From: Streptomyces sp. SDr-06
Lineage (GTDB): Bacteria > Actinomycetota > Actinomycetes > Streptomycetales > Streptomycetaceae
DNA length: 64,000 nucleotides
Assembly (NCBI RefSeq): GCF_003324565.1
Contig: NZ_QOLA01000005.1
Span: 62,001-126,000 of the forward strand
Direction: 5' to 3'
This document shows positions 26,283 to 34,630 of the stretch, piece by piece (positions within the stretch are counted from its first letter, which is position 1; each line of letters begins with the position of its first letter). Made by a program: the position numbers and the translations under genes. The notes under the pieces were generated by a model. It saw only the letters and a list, made by a program, of their open reading frames with translations. It made no database searches and had not been told where the DNA came from.

Positions 26283-27320
26283 TCAGATCGTGGCGGTGTC
26301 GATCACGAAGCGGTAGCGCACGTCGCTGGCGAGCACCCGCGCGTACGCCTCGTTGATCTGGTCGGCGCGGATCAGCTCGATCTCCGCGCCCAGGCCGTGC
26401 TCGGCGCAGAAGTCGAGCATCTCCTGGGTCTCGGCGATGGAGCCGATCATCGAACCGGCCAGGATCTTGTTGCCGCCGATGAGGCCGAACATGTTGAGCG
26501 CGTTCGGCTCCTCGGGGGCGCCCACGTTGACGAACGCGCCGCCGGTCTTCAGGAGCGAGAGGTACGCGCCCAGGTCCAGCGGCGCGGACACGGTGGAGAC
26601 GATGAGGTCGAGCGAGCCCGCGAGCCGCTTGAAGGTGTCCTCGTCGCTGGTCGCGTAGTAGTGGTCGGCGCCGAGCCGCAGGCCGTCGTCCTTCTTGCGC
26701 AGCGACTGGCTGAGCACGGTCACCTCGGCGCCCAGCGCGTGCGCGATCTTCACGCCCATGTGGCCGAGGCCGCCGAGCCCGAGGATGGCGACCTTCTTGC
26801 CGGGGCCCGCCTGCCAGCGCTTGAGCGGGGAGTACAGGGTGATCCCGGCGCACAGCAGCGGGGCCGCGACGTCCAGCGGGATGCTGTCGGGGATGCGCAG
26901 GGTGTGGTCGGCGTCCACGACGATGTGGGTGGAGTAGCCGCCGTAGGTGGGCAGCCCGTCCTTGCCGAGGGAGTTGTAGGTGGGGGTGCCGTTGGCGCAG
27001 AACTGGTTCTGCCCCGACGCGCAGGCCTCGCACACCCCGCAGGAGTCGACGAAGCAGCCCACTCCCGCGCGGTCACCGACCTGGAACCGGGTGACGGCGG
27101 AGCCGACCTCGGTGATCACACCGGCGATCTCGTGGCCCGGCACCATCGGGAAGATGGCCTGGCCCCAGCCCTCGTTGGCCTGGTGGATGTCGGAGTGGCA
27201 GATACCGGCGTACTTGATCTCGATGAGTACGTCGTTCGGGCCCACCGGACGGCGTTCGATGGTGGTGCGCTCCAGCGGAGCCTTGGCGGCGGGGGCGGCG
27301 TAGGCGGCGACGGTGGTCAT
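26283..27320 (-). CDS. Zinc-dependent NAD(P) alcohol dehydrogenase, YahK/CAD-like
   Basis: 345 residues, medium-chain dehydrogenase. Catalytic zinc ligands C41 (GICHSDIHQ), H63-E64 (PGHEIAGV) and the later cysteine; structural zinc from [15 protein letters not shown]; Rossmann motif [11 protein letters not shown] near 180. These features match broad cinnamyl-alcohol/aldehyde reductases of the YahK group. ATG 27320 has GAGGAG upstream. It is divergent from an MmyB-like regulator with a palindrome between them, so it is a likely regulatory target. Confidence 0.93.
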   Translation of the reverse strand: MTTVAAYAAPAAKAPLERTTIERRPVGPNDVLIEIKYAGICHSDIHQANEGWGQAIFPMVPGHEIAGVITEVGSAVTRFQVGDRAGVGCFVDSCGVCEACASGQNQFCANGTPTYNSLGKDGLPTYGGYSTHIVVDADHTLRIPDSIPLDVAAPLLCAGITLYSPLKRWQAGPGKKVAILGLGGLGHMGVKIAHALGAEVTVLSQSLRKKDDGLRLGADHYYATSDEDTFKRLAGSLDLIVSTVSAPLDLGAYLSLLKTGGAFVNVGAPEEPNALNMFGLIGGNKILAGSMIGSIAETQEMLDFCAEHGLGAEIELIRADQINEAYARVLASDVRYRFVIDTATI

Positions 27321-27436
27321 TGCCGTTCTCCTCAGATCTTCGGGTACGCGCTCCAGCCTGCCCCGGTCGCCGTCCGCCACCCAGACCCCTGTTCTGCCTA
27401 CGACCAGCGTGCGTACCACTGACAGGGTCAGGCTCG

Positions 27437-27450
27437 TGGTCGTACGACCA
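27437..27450. promoter_or_regulatory. Palindromic operator between ADH and MmyB-like gene
   Basis: TGGTCGTACGACCA is a perfect 14-bp palindrome 29 nt before ATG 27479. A half site TACGACCA recurs at 27399-27406, 44 bp away in the same orientation. This fits a dimeric regulator controlling both divergent genes. Confidence 0.65.
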
Positions 27451-27478
27451 GGGCGGGGACCACGGATACTGGGGTGTC

Positions 27479-28336
27479 ATGGACCAGCGCGCCGAACTCA
27501 GCGAATTCCTCCGCTCCCGCCGGGCCCGGCTGAAGCCCGAGGACGTGGGGCTGCCCGACCACGGGCGCCACCGCAGGGTGCCTGGGCTGCGCCGGGAGGA
27601 GCTGGCACAGCTGGCCGGCGTTTCGGTGGCGTACTACACGCGCCTGGAGCAGGGCAACGCGCAGAACGTGTCGGTGGAGGTCCTGGAGGCGATCGGGCGG
27701 GCGCTGCGCCTGAACGACACCGAGCAGAACCACCTCACCCACCTCGCCAAGGGCAAGGCGAAGAAGAAGCGCGCGTCGGCGGCCCGGGCGCACGAGTTCC
27801 GTCCGGCGCTCCAGCAGCTCATCGACGCGATGGAGGGCGTGCCCGCCTACCTCGTCGGGCCGCGCCTGGACATCCTCGCCTGGAACCGGATGGCGGCCGC
27901 GCTGCTCGGCGACCTGTCCCGGTTGCCCCCGCAGGAGCGGAACCTGGCGCGCCACGTCTTCCTGGACCCGGCGTCGCGTTCGCTGTACGTCGACTGGCAC
28001 AACAAGGCCGTCGACGTGGTGAGCGTGCTGCGGCTGTGCGCGGGCTGCTATCCCGACGATCCCCAACTCACGGCGCTGATCGGGGAGTTGTCGGTCAAGA
28101 GCGAGGAGTTCCGCTCCATGTGGGCGGCGCACACCGTCGCCGACAAGGGCCACGGCGTGAAGCGGCTGCGCCATCCGGTGGTGGGCGAGCTGACACTGGC
28201 CTACGAGACGCTGAAGCTGCCGGACGCGCACGACCTGTCGCTGGTCACCTTCCACGCGGAGCCGGGCTCGGCGTCACAGGAGTCGCTGCGGCTGCTCGGC
28301 AGCTGGAGCGCCGAGCAGCCGGTGCGAGCGGCCTGA
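27479..28336 (+). CDS. XRE regulator with MmyB-like ligand-binding domain
   Basis: 285 residues. The helix-turn-helix (residues 35-85) has the subfamily signature RRVPGLRREELAQLAGVSVA followed by YYTRLEQG. From about 105 the MmyB-like domain (PAYLVGPRLDILAWNRMA, later DLSLVTFHAEPGS) forms a PAS-like pocket; members bind fatty-acyl ligands. Genes of this type usually sit divergent to an oxidoreductase, as here. ATG 27479 is used; GATACT lies 8 nt upstream, so the message may be leaderless. Confidence 0.92.
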   Translation: MDQRAELSEFLRSRRARLKPEDVGLPDHGRHRRVPGLRREELAQLAGVSVAYYTRLEQGNAQNVSVEVLEAIGRALRLNDTEQNHLTHLAKGKAKKKRASAARAHEFRPALQQLIDAMEGVPAYLVGPRLDILAWNRMAAALLGDLSRLPPQERNLARHVFLDPASRSLYVDWHNKAVDVVSVLRLCAGCYPDDPQLTALIGELSVKSEEFRSMWAAHTVADKGHGVKRLRHPVVGELTLAYETLKLPDAHDLSLVTFHAEPGSASQESLRLLGSWSAEQPVRAA

Positions 28337-28337
28337 G

Positions 28338-28352
28338 GGCCCCGCGGGGGCC
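28338..28352. terminator. Short hairpin between convergent genes
   Basis: GGCCCC-GCG-GGGGCC in the 23-bp gap between the MmyB-like and transpeptidase stops. Short, so only a weak terminator. Confidence 0.4.
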
Positions 28353-28359
28353 GTGAGGA

Positions 28360-29628
28360 TCAGACGGCGGAGCCGGCCTTCCACTGGTCCCAGCTCATGT
28401 TCCAGCCGTTGAGGCCGTTGTCGGGCTGGACCGTCTTGTCGTGGGAGTTCTTGACGATGACGACGTCGCCGGTGATCGAGTTGTTGTAGAACCAGGCGGC
28501 CGAGGTGCCGTCGTCGCCCGCGCCCTTGGTGTCGGACAGGCCGACGCAGCCGTGGCTGGTGTTGGCGCTGCCGAAGATCGACTTGGCGCCCCAGTAGTTG
28601 CCGTGGATGAAGGTGCCGGAGGCCGACAGGCGCATGGCGTGCGGCACGTCCTTGATGTCGTACTCGCCCTTGCCGTCGTCGTCCGTGAAGCCGACCGTCG
28701 CACCGTTCATGCGGGTCTCCTTGTACTTCTCGGAGATCACCATCTGACCGTTGTAGGTCGGGTGCTCCGGGGAGCCCGCGGAGATCGGGATGGACTTCAC
28801 GACCTTGCCGTCCTGGGTGACGGTCATGGTGTGGGTGTTCGCGTCCACGGTGGAGACCTGGTTGCGGCCGATCTTGAAGGTGACCGTCTTCTCCTGGACA
28901 CCGGTGATGCCGTTGGAGGCCTCGACGCCGTCGAGGTCCATCTTCATGGTGACGGTCGAGTTCTCCTTCCAGTACTCCTGCGGGCGGAAGTCCAGGCGCT
29001 GGGAGCCGAACCAGTGCCCGACGACCTCCTGGCCGCTGCTGGAGGAGACGGTGATCTTGGCCTGGACGCCCTTCTTGTTGGTGATCGCCTTGTCGAAGTT
29101 GATCGACACCGGCATGCCGACACCGACGGTGGAGCCGTCCTCGGGCGTGAAGCTGCCTATGAAGCTGTTCTTCGGGGAGACGGTGGTGAAGGAGGCGTTC
29201 TCGTGCGCCTGGCGCCCCTTGGCGTCCGCCGCGGTCGCACTGATCTTGTACGTGGCCGAGCGCTTCAGCTGCTTGTCGGGCGCCCAGCTCAGCCCGTCGG
29301 CGGATATCTTCCCGGTGACCTTGTCGCCGTCGGCGGAGGTCAGCGTGACGTCGGTCAGCTTGCCCTGGGCGACGGTGACCTTGGTGTCGCTGTTGATGCC
29401 GACGTTGGTGGCGCCGTTCTTCGGCGTGATGGTGATCTTGGCGTCCGAGGTGTCCTTGGCCGCCGCCTTGTCGGCCGCCGCCTGCGCCGACGACGAGCTG
29501 TCGGCCTTGGCACCCTTGTCGCCGTCACCGTTGCAGGCAGAAAGGACCAGTACGCCGCCGAGCACCGCGCACGCCGCCGCGAGACCCTGCTTGCGCCGCT
29601 TACTCTCCGTCTTCACACGCTTCTCCAT
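28360..29628 (-). CDS. L,D-transpeptidase lipoprotein with Ig-like domains
   Basis: 422 residues. A lipoprotein signal (VLGGVLVLSACNG) leads to an Ala/Ser/Lys linker, two bacterial Ig-like domains, then a YkuD catalytic domain from about 270. The active site motif SHGCVGLSD and the upstream HGNYW are intact, so it should form 3-3 peptidoglycan cross-links outside the membrane, sparing them from beta-lactams. It resembles the Ldt Mt2 group of mycobacteria. ATG 29628 has GGGGGA 9 nt upstream; ATG 29652 is the other choice. Confidence 0.93.
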   Translation of the reverse strand: MEKRVKTESKRRKQGLAAACAVLGGVLVLSACNGDGDKGAKADSSSSAQAAADKAAAKDTSDAKITITPKNGATNVGINSDTKVTVAQGKLTDVTLTSADGDKVTGKISADGLSWAPDKQLKRSATYKISATAADAKGRQAHENASFTTVSPKNSFIGSFTPEDGSTVGVGMPVSINFDKAITNKKGVQAKITVSSSSGQEVVGHWFGSQRLDFRPQEYWKENSTVTMKMDLDGVEASNGITGVQEKTVTFKIGRNQVSTVDANTHTMTVTQDGKVVKSIPISAGSPEHPTYNGQMVISEKYKETRMNGATVGFTDDDGKGEYDIKDVPHAMRLSASGTFIHGNYWGAKSIFGSANTSHGCVGLSDTKGAGDDGTSAAWFYNNSITGDVVIVKNSHDKTVQPDNGLNGWNMSWDQWKAGSAV

Positions 29629-29843
29629 CGTCGCCGTCCCCCGAAAAGTCATCACGTCTAGAACATCAGACCGCTCGCCGTGGTTCCGCAGCGGGGGGTG
29701 AATGTGGGGCACACCACGCGCGGGCGGACGGGTGGGGCGGGACGGCACAAGATCACCGAAAGGGCGTCAGGCCCCTCCCGCCCCGCCCGGCCGCGCGCAC
29801 CGGTCAGTCGAGCTCGGCCACCGCCCGTTCGCGGCGGCCCCGT

Positions 29844-30170
29844 TCACTCGTCGTCATTGCTGTCCTCCTCGTCCAGGTCCCATTCCTCGTCGTCGGGGTC
29901 GTAGCCGACCCGCTCGCTGCTCCAGGAGGCCTGGACCAGCTCCGCCCCCGGCAGCGCCTCCACGAGGTCCACGGGGTCCACGAGGTAGGCGAGGGCCTCC
30001 GCTCCGTCTTCCCGTACGGCCGCCTCGGCATGCGCGCGTTCCTCGGGCCGCATCGCCGGGTCCTCGGCGATGCGGCCGAGAGCGGCCGCCGCCAACTCGT
30101 CCGCGTCCTCGATCTCCAGGACCAAATCGACGCGGAGCCGCACATACCGTGATGTCTCTTCTTCGCTCAT
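29844..30170 (-). CDS. Acidic protein of unknown function
   Basis: 108 residues with a very acidic C-terminal tail (DPDDEEWDLDEEDSNDDE). The body (SRYVRLRVDLVLEIEDADEL) looks like a small alpha/beta domain. No family is recognised. ATG 30170 is chosen because upstream in-frame sequence lacks coding character. It faces the LADTG protein gene divergently with a 108-bp gap. Confidence 0.7.
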   Translation of the reverse strand: MSEEETSRYVRLRVDLVLEIEDADELAAAALGRIAEDPAMRPEERAHAEAAVREDGAEALAYLVDPVDLVEALPGAELVQASWSSERVGYDPDDEEWDLDEEDSNDDE

Positions 30171-30278
30171 GCCAGGGAGCGTAGGGCTCAAGGCAACCTC
30201 GACTTTCCCGCGACCCGCTGCTTTCACTAGCATCAGCGCATCCCGCCAATTCGACGTACTCGCAAGGGGATCGCTCAC

Positions 30279-30560
30279 TTGTCCGTCGCTCGTCGTCCCC
30301 TGCTCACCGCCACCGCGGCGGGCACCCTGCTCTGCGCCCTGTGGTTCGTCCCGTCCGCCAACGCGACGGACGAGCAACGCCCTTCGGCCACGCCCGCGCA
30401 CTCCGCGTACCGGGCCGCCCCCGCCCCCTCCGAAGGCCCCGTCGCCCTCGCCGACACCGGCGGCGCGAACACCTCCCCCTATCTCGTCGGCGGCACCCTG
30501 TTCCTGGGGCTGGGGGCGGGGTTCGTGACGTACTCGGTCCGCCGCTCGCGGACCTGCTGA
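30279..30560 (+). CDS. Tiny sortase substrate with LADTG anchor signal
   Basis: 93 residues. A signal peptide (about 1-29, ending ANA) precedes a 30-residue Pro/Ala-rich segment, then LADTG at 57-61, a hydrophobic helix (YLVGGTLFLGLGAGFVTYSV) and RRSR. This is a complete cell-wall sorting signal of the LAXTG type used by class E sortases in Streptomyces. After both cleavages only about 31 residues would remain attached to the wall. The start is TTG 30279 with AAGGGGA upstream. Its role is unknown. Confidence 0.8.
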   Translation: MSVARRPLLTATAAGTLLCALWFVPSANATDEQRPSATPAHSAYRAAPAPSEGPVALADTGGANTSPYLVGGTLFLGLGAGFVTYSVRRSRTC

Positions 30561-30615
30561 CCTCGCCGCCCGTCGGTCGACTCACGCTCCGCACAAGGGA
30601 GTTGACGGTACGAAA

Positions 30616-30650
30616 GGGGCCGCCCGGGATGTGACATCCCGGGCGGCCCC
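30616..30650. terminator. Bidirectional terminator before hutH
   Basis: A perfect 15-bp stem (30616-30630 with 30636-30650) with a 5-nt loop, between the convergent LADTG gene and hutH. Confidence 0.85.
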
Positions 30651-30670
30651 TGCCGTGTCACGCGAACCGG

Positions 30671-32218
30671 TCAGGCGAGCGGACCCGTCACCGGCTCCAC
30701 CGCGGCGACCAGCCTGCCCTCGCGCACGAACGCGTCGGCGGCGGCCAGGTCGGGGGCGAGGAAGCGGTCCGGGCCGGGGCCCTGGACACCGGCCGCGCGG
30801 GCCGCGGCGATGGCGGCCCGCGAGGCGGGCGCGGGGGTGAGGCCCTTGCGCAGCTCGATGCCGCGGGTCGCCGCGTACATCTCGACGGCGATGATCCTGG
30901 TCAGGTTGTCGACGGCGGTGCGCAGCTTGCGCGCGGCCGACCAGCCCATGGACACGTGGTCCTCCTGCATGGCGGAGGACGGGATGGAGTCGGCGGAGGC
31001 GGGCACCGCGAGCCGCTTCATCTCGCTGACCAAGGCGGCCTGCGTGTACTGGGCGATCATCAGGCCCGAGTCGACCCCGGCGTCGTCGGCGAGGAACGGC
31101 GGCAGGCCGTGGCTGCGGTTCTTGTCGAGGAGACGGTCGGTGCGGCGCTCGGTGATCGAGCCGAGGTCGGCGGCGGCGATCGCGAGGAAGTCGAGGACGT
31201 AGGCGACCGGGGCGCCGTGGAAGTTGCCGTTGGACTCGACGCGGCCGTCGGGCAGCACCACCGGGTTGTCGACCGCGGAGGCCAGCTCGCGCTCGGCGAC
31301 GGTCAGGGCGTACGCGATCGTGTCGCGGCCCGCGCCGTTGACCTGCGGGGCGCAGCGCACCGAGTACGCGTCCTGGACGCGGGGCGCCTCTTCCTCCTGG
31401 AAGTGGCCGGTCAGGCCCGAACCCTTGAGCACCGCCAGCATGTTGGCGGCCGAGGCGCCCTGGCCGGGGTGCGGCCGGATGGCGTGCAGTTCGGGGGCGA
31501 GCACCTTCTCGGTGCCGAGCAGCGCTTCGAGGGAGAGCGCCGCGGTGATGTCGGCCGAGGTGTAGAGCTTCTTCAGGTCGGCGATGGCCATGCAGAGCAT
31601 GCCGAGCATGCCGTCGGTGCCGTTGAGGAGGGCCAGGCCCTCCTTCTCGCGCAGCTCGACGGGGGTGATCCCGGCAGCGGCGAGCAGCTCGCCGGCGGGC
31701 TTCACGACCCCGTCGGGGCCCTCGGCGTCGCCCTCGCCCATGAGCGTCAGGGCGCAGTGGGACAGCGGCGCGAGGTCGCCCGAGCAGCCGAGCGAGCCGT
31801 ACTCGTGGACGACCGGCGTGATGCCCGCGTTGAGCACGTCGGCCATGGTCTGCGCGACCGACGGACGTACGCCGGTGTGCCCGGAGGCCACGGTCTTCAG
31901 GCGCAGGAACATGAGCGCGCGGACGACCTCGCGCTCCACCCGCGGGCCCATGCCGGCCGCGTGCGAGCGCACGATGTTGCGCTGGAGCTGGGCGCGGAGG
32001 TCGGGGCTGATGTGCCGGGAGGCGAGGGCACCGAAGCCGGTGGAGACGCCGTACACCGGCTCCGGCTTGGCTGCCAGCGCGTCGACGATCTCGCGGGCCC
32101 TGGCCAGCGCGGCGAGCGCCTCGGCGGAGAGCTCGACCTTCGCGTTGCCGCGGGCCACGGCGATGACGTCCTCGGGGGTGGTCCCGGAGGTCCCCACCAC
32201 GACAGTGTGCATATCCAT
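30671..32218 (-). CDS. hutH: Histidine ammonia-lyase
   Basis: Deaminates histidine to urocanate, the entry to histidine utilisation. About 515 residues. The signature GSLGCSGDLAPLSH near 141-154 holds the triad that cyclises to the MIO electrophile; here it is Cys-Ser-Gly instead of the usual Ala-Ser-Gly. Other conserved parts are GVSTGFGALA and NGTDGMLGML. ATG 32218 is used, with AGGG 8 nt upstream; GTG 32227 and ATG 32212 are alternatives. No other hut gene is adjacent, in line with the scattered hut genes of Streptomyces. Confidence 0.93.
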   Translation of the reverse strand: MDMHTVVVGTSGTTPEDVIAVARGNAKVELSAEALAALARAREIVDALAAKPEPVYGVSTGFGALASRHISPDLRAQLQRNIVRSHAAGMGPRVEREVVRALMFLRLKTVASGHTGVRPSVAQTMADVLNAGITPVVHEYGSLGCSGDLAPLSHCALTLMGEGDAEGPDGVVKPAGELLAAAGITPVELREKEGLALLNGTDGMLGMLCMAIADLKKLYTSADITAALSLEALLGTEKVLAPELHAIRPHPGQGASAANMLAVLKGSGLTGHFQEEEAPRVQDAYSVRCAPQVNGAGRDTIAYALTVAERELASAVDNPVVLPDGRVESNGNFHGAPVAYVLDFLAIAAADLGSITERRTDRLLDKNRSHGLPPFLADDAGVDSGLMIAQYTQAALVSEMKRLAVPASADSIPSSAMQEDHVSMGWSAARKLRTAVDNLTRIIAVEMYAATRGIELRKGLTPAPASRAAIAAARAAGVQGPGPDRFLAPDLAAADAFVREGRLVAAVEPVTGPLA

Positions 32219-32287
32219 ATTCAGCACCCTACGGATTGAATCCCGTCATGTCACTAGCGGAGCGACGGTTGGCTCCTTACCCCACCC

Positions 32288-32361
32288 CTGGGGCTCCGCC
32301 CCAGCCCCCGTTTCGCGCCTGAACGGCGCTCGTCCTCAAACGCCGGACGGGCTGAAGATGC
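32288..32361 (+). repeat. Left module of a dispersed extragenic repeat (copy 2)
   Basis: Begins with the palindrome CTGGGGC-TCC-GCCCCAG (32288-32304) and continues with a segment close to that at 43863-43937 (shared GCGCTCGTCCTCAA and GGCTGAAGATGCC). It lies upstream of hutH and downstream of the GGDEF gene, where the hairpin could terminate transcription. Confidence 0.75.
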
Positions 32362-32388
32362 CAGCACTGGGCCGCACCAGTACCGCCA

Positions 32389-32580
32389 GGGGCGCGGGGA
32401 ACGGCGCGAGGAAGCGGGCACGGTCCGCAGAACGGAGAGGGGTTGGGGGCGCGGGGAACTGCGCGAGAAGCGACCACGGCCCGCAGACCGAAAGGGGGTT
32501 TTAGGGGCGCGGGGAACTGCGCGAGACGCGGGGACGGCCCGCAGACGGAAGCGGGTGAAGGGGCGCGGGGGACCGGGACG
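32389..32580 (+). repeat. Three and a half tandem units of the GGGGCGCGGGGAACTGCGCG repeat
   Basis: Units start at 32389, 32446, 32504 and 32560 (partial). Each begins GGGGCGCGGGGAA and ends about 45 bp later with a CCGCAGA segment. Spacing is 56-58 bp. The last partial unit abuts the stop of the GGDEF gene. With the entry above it fills the 360-bp gap before hutH; no gene is visible there. Confidence 0.85.
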
Positions 32581-33714
32581 TCAGCCGCGGCCGCGGAAGC
32601 GGCGGCGGTCGTGCGGAGGCGAGGGCGGGTTTTCGGCGAGGCGGAGGACCGCCCCGTCCCGCCCCGCCACCACCGGCTTCGCCGACCGCGCGGCCTTCGC
32701 CCGGTACTGCGCCGCGTCGGCCAGGCGGAAGAGACGGCGGGCCGAGCGGACGGGCCCGATGGGGTCCCCCGTCGAGGCCACCCCGCACGCCACCCCCTCC
32801 CCCAGCTCCAACTCCCCCGCCCGCAGGCAGAGTTCCTCCCCCACGGCCACCACCTCGTCCGCGGCGGGCCCCACCGAGAGCAGGCAGAACTCGTCGCCGC
32901 CGAGCCGGGCCGCCAGCGCGCCCGGCAGCATCGCCCCGCACAGCGAGAGCACCGAGCCGAAGCGTTCCAGGAGCCGGTCGCCCACGGCGTGGCCCAGCGT
33001 GTCGTTGACCCGCTTGAGCCCGTTCAGATCGCAGACGACGAGGCTGACGACCGATGCGTCGACGCGGTGCCGCTCGATGGCCTCGTCCAGCCTCATGTCG
33101 ACCGCGCGCCGGTTGGCGAGGCCCGTGAGCGGATCGGTGTAGGCGAGGCGGCGCACCTCTTCGAGGCGTTCGGTCTGCGCGATGCCGGCCGCCGCGACGG
33201 AGGCGAGCACGGTGGCGAAGTCCGCGTCGGCCGCGTCGAAGACGGGCGCCCCGAGCGGCCGTGCCACGTACAGCTCGCCCCAGGCCCGTCCGTGCAGCAC
33301 GATCGGGGCGACCACGCAGCAGCCCCGGCCGCGCCTGCGCAGCGCGGTCACCCGCTCGTGGCAGTAGCCCGCCTCGCCCTCGGGCGGCGCGACGGCGGTC
33401 TCGACCCAGGCGTTGGGCTCGCCGCCGCCCGCCCACCGCTCGTGCAGGAACTCGGTGATCTCGGGGAACTGGTGCACCGGGTACGTCTCGTCGTCGGGGA
33501 ACTCCTCCTCCCCGTGGGCCCGTTCGCCCTCGTTCACCAGCACCCGGAGGCGGCCGAGCTCGCGCTCCCACACCGAGAGCGCGGCGAAGTTCCCGCCGAG
33601 CGCGTCCCGCGCGCCGAGCGCCGCGGCGCGCCACGACTCGCGCGGCGTGTGTGCCGCGGCCATGGCCTGTGCCAGCGAAACCACGGCCCGCAGCCGGGCA
33701 TCCTCTCCACCCAT
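32581..33714 (-). CDS. GAF-GGDEF diguanylate cyclase
   Basis: 377 residues. An N-terminal GAF-like sensory domain (to about 170) and a GGDEF domain with intact RLGGDEFCLL and the start motif DPLTGLANRRA, so it should make cyclic di-GMP, which controls BldD and development in Streptomyces. The inhibitory I-site (RxxD five residues before GGDEF) is absent: those positions hold Leu and Ala. From memory this locus corresponds to CdgE of other streptomycetes. The C-terminus is Pro/Arg-rich. Confidence 0.88.
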   Translation of the reverse strand: MGGEDARLRAVVSLAQAMAAAHTPRESWRAAALGARDALGGNFAALSVWERELGRLRVLVNEGERAHGEEEFPDDETYPVHQFPEITEFLHERWAGGGEPNAWVETAVAPPEGEAGYCHERVTALRRRGRGCCVVAPIVLHGRAWGELYVARPLGAPVFDAADADFATVLASVAAAGIAQTERLEEVRRLAYTDPLTGLANRRAVDMRLDEAIERHRVDASVVSLVVCDLNGLKRVNDTLGHAVGDRLLERFGSVLSLCGAMLPGALAARLGGDEFCLLSVGPAADEVVAVGEELCLRAGELELGEGVACGVASTGDPIGPVRSARRLFRLADAAQYRAKAARSAKPVVAGRDGAVLRLAENPPSPPHDRRRFRGRG

Positions 33715-33801
33715 TCCTCCAGCTTAGGGAGGTTTAGGAGGTTTTGACCCACGGGACGCCGTCATGCGGCCGGACGGCAGCGGGCGCTTGGACCACCCGG
33801 A

Positions 33802-34590
33802 TCACTCCCCGGGCCACTGCGGCTTCCGCTTCTCGTTGAACGCGGCGACTCCCTCCGCGCGGTCCCCGGAGAAGGCCACCGAACGCCATGCCGCGTCCTC
33901 GACCTCCAGGCCCGCCCGCAGGTCGAGGCCCTGGCCGAGCCGCATCGCCCGCTTCGCCGCGCGCAGCCCGACCGGCGAGTTGGCCGCCATGCGCCCGGCG
34001 AGCGCGAGCGCCTCGGTCCTGGCGTCCCCGGCCAGGACGTCGACGAGCCCCAACTCCCGCGCCTCCACGGCCTCGACGCGGCGCGCGGTGAAGACCAGCT
34101 CGGCCGCGCGGGCCGCCCCGACCCGGCGCGGCAGGAGCTGCGTACCGCCGCCGCCGGGGATGACGCCGACCGACACCTCGGGCAGGCCGACCACGGCGCT
34201 GGCGTCCGCCACGATCACATCGCAGGCCAGCGCCAGCTCGAAGCCGCCGCCGAGGGCGAAGCCGTGCACGGCGGCGACGGTGGGCATGGGCAGTTCGAGC
34301 ACGCCGGTGTAGGCGGCGCGGGCGGTGGGGCGCTGGCGTACCAGCTCGGCGTCCGTGAGGGAGTTGCGCTCCTTCAGGTCGGCGCCGACGCAGAAGGCCC
34401 GGTCGTTCGTCGAGGTCACCACCGTGACCCGGGCGTCGGGGTCGGCGGCGAGCGCGTCGCAGGCGGCGGCGATGGAGCGGGCCATCTCCGTCGACACGGC
34501 GTTCATGGCCTTGGGCCGGTCGAGCACCAGCTCGGCGACATATCCCTCGCGCCGCACGACGACGAACTCCCCGAACCGCTGCTCAGCCAT
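33802..34590 (-). CDS. Enoyl-CoA hydratase/isomerase family protein
   Basis: 262 residues, crotonase fold. The oxyanion-hole motifs are seen: CVGADLKER near residue 68 and HGFALGGGFELALACD near 110, followed by GLPEVSVGVIPGGGGTQLL, where the first glutamate matches one catalytic residue of hydratases. The fatty-acid or amino-acid substrate cannot be told. The gene lies between the cyclase genes, 40 nt after cya, and is probably cotranscribed with it. Confidence 0.9.
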   Translation of the reverse strand: MAEQRFGEFVVVRREGYVAELVLDRPKAMNAVSTEMARSIAAACDALAADPDARVTVVTSTNDRAFCVGADLKERNSLTDAELVRQRPTARAAYTGVLELPMPTVAAVHGFALGGGFELALACDVIVADASAVVGLPEVSVGVIPGGGGTQLLPRRVGAARAAELVFTARRVEAVEARELGLVDVLAGDARTEALALAGRMAANSPVGLRAAKRAMRLGQGLDLRAGLEVEDAAWRSVAFSGDRAEGVAAFNEKRKPQWPGE

Positions 34591-34630
34591 GGCAACCCCT
34601 CCGTTAACGAACGTTACGTCGGGAGCGATC

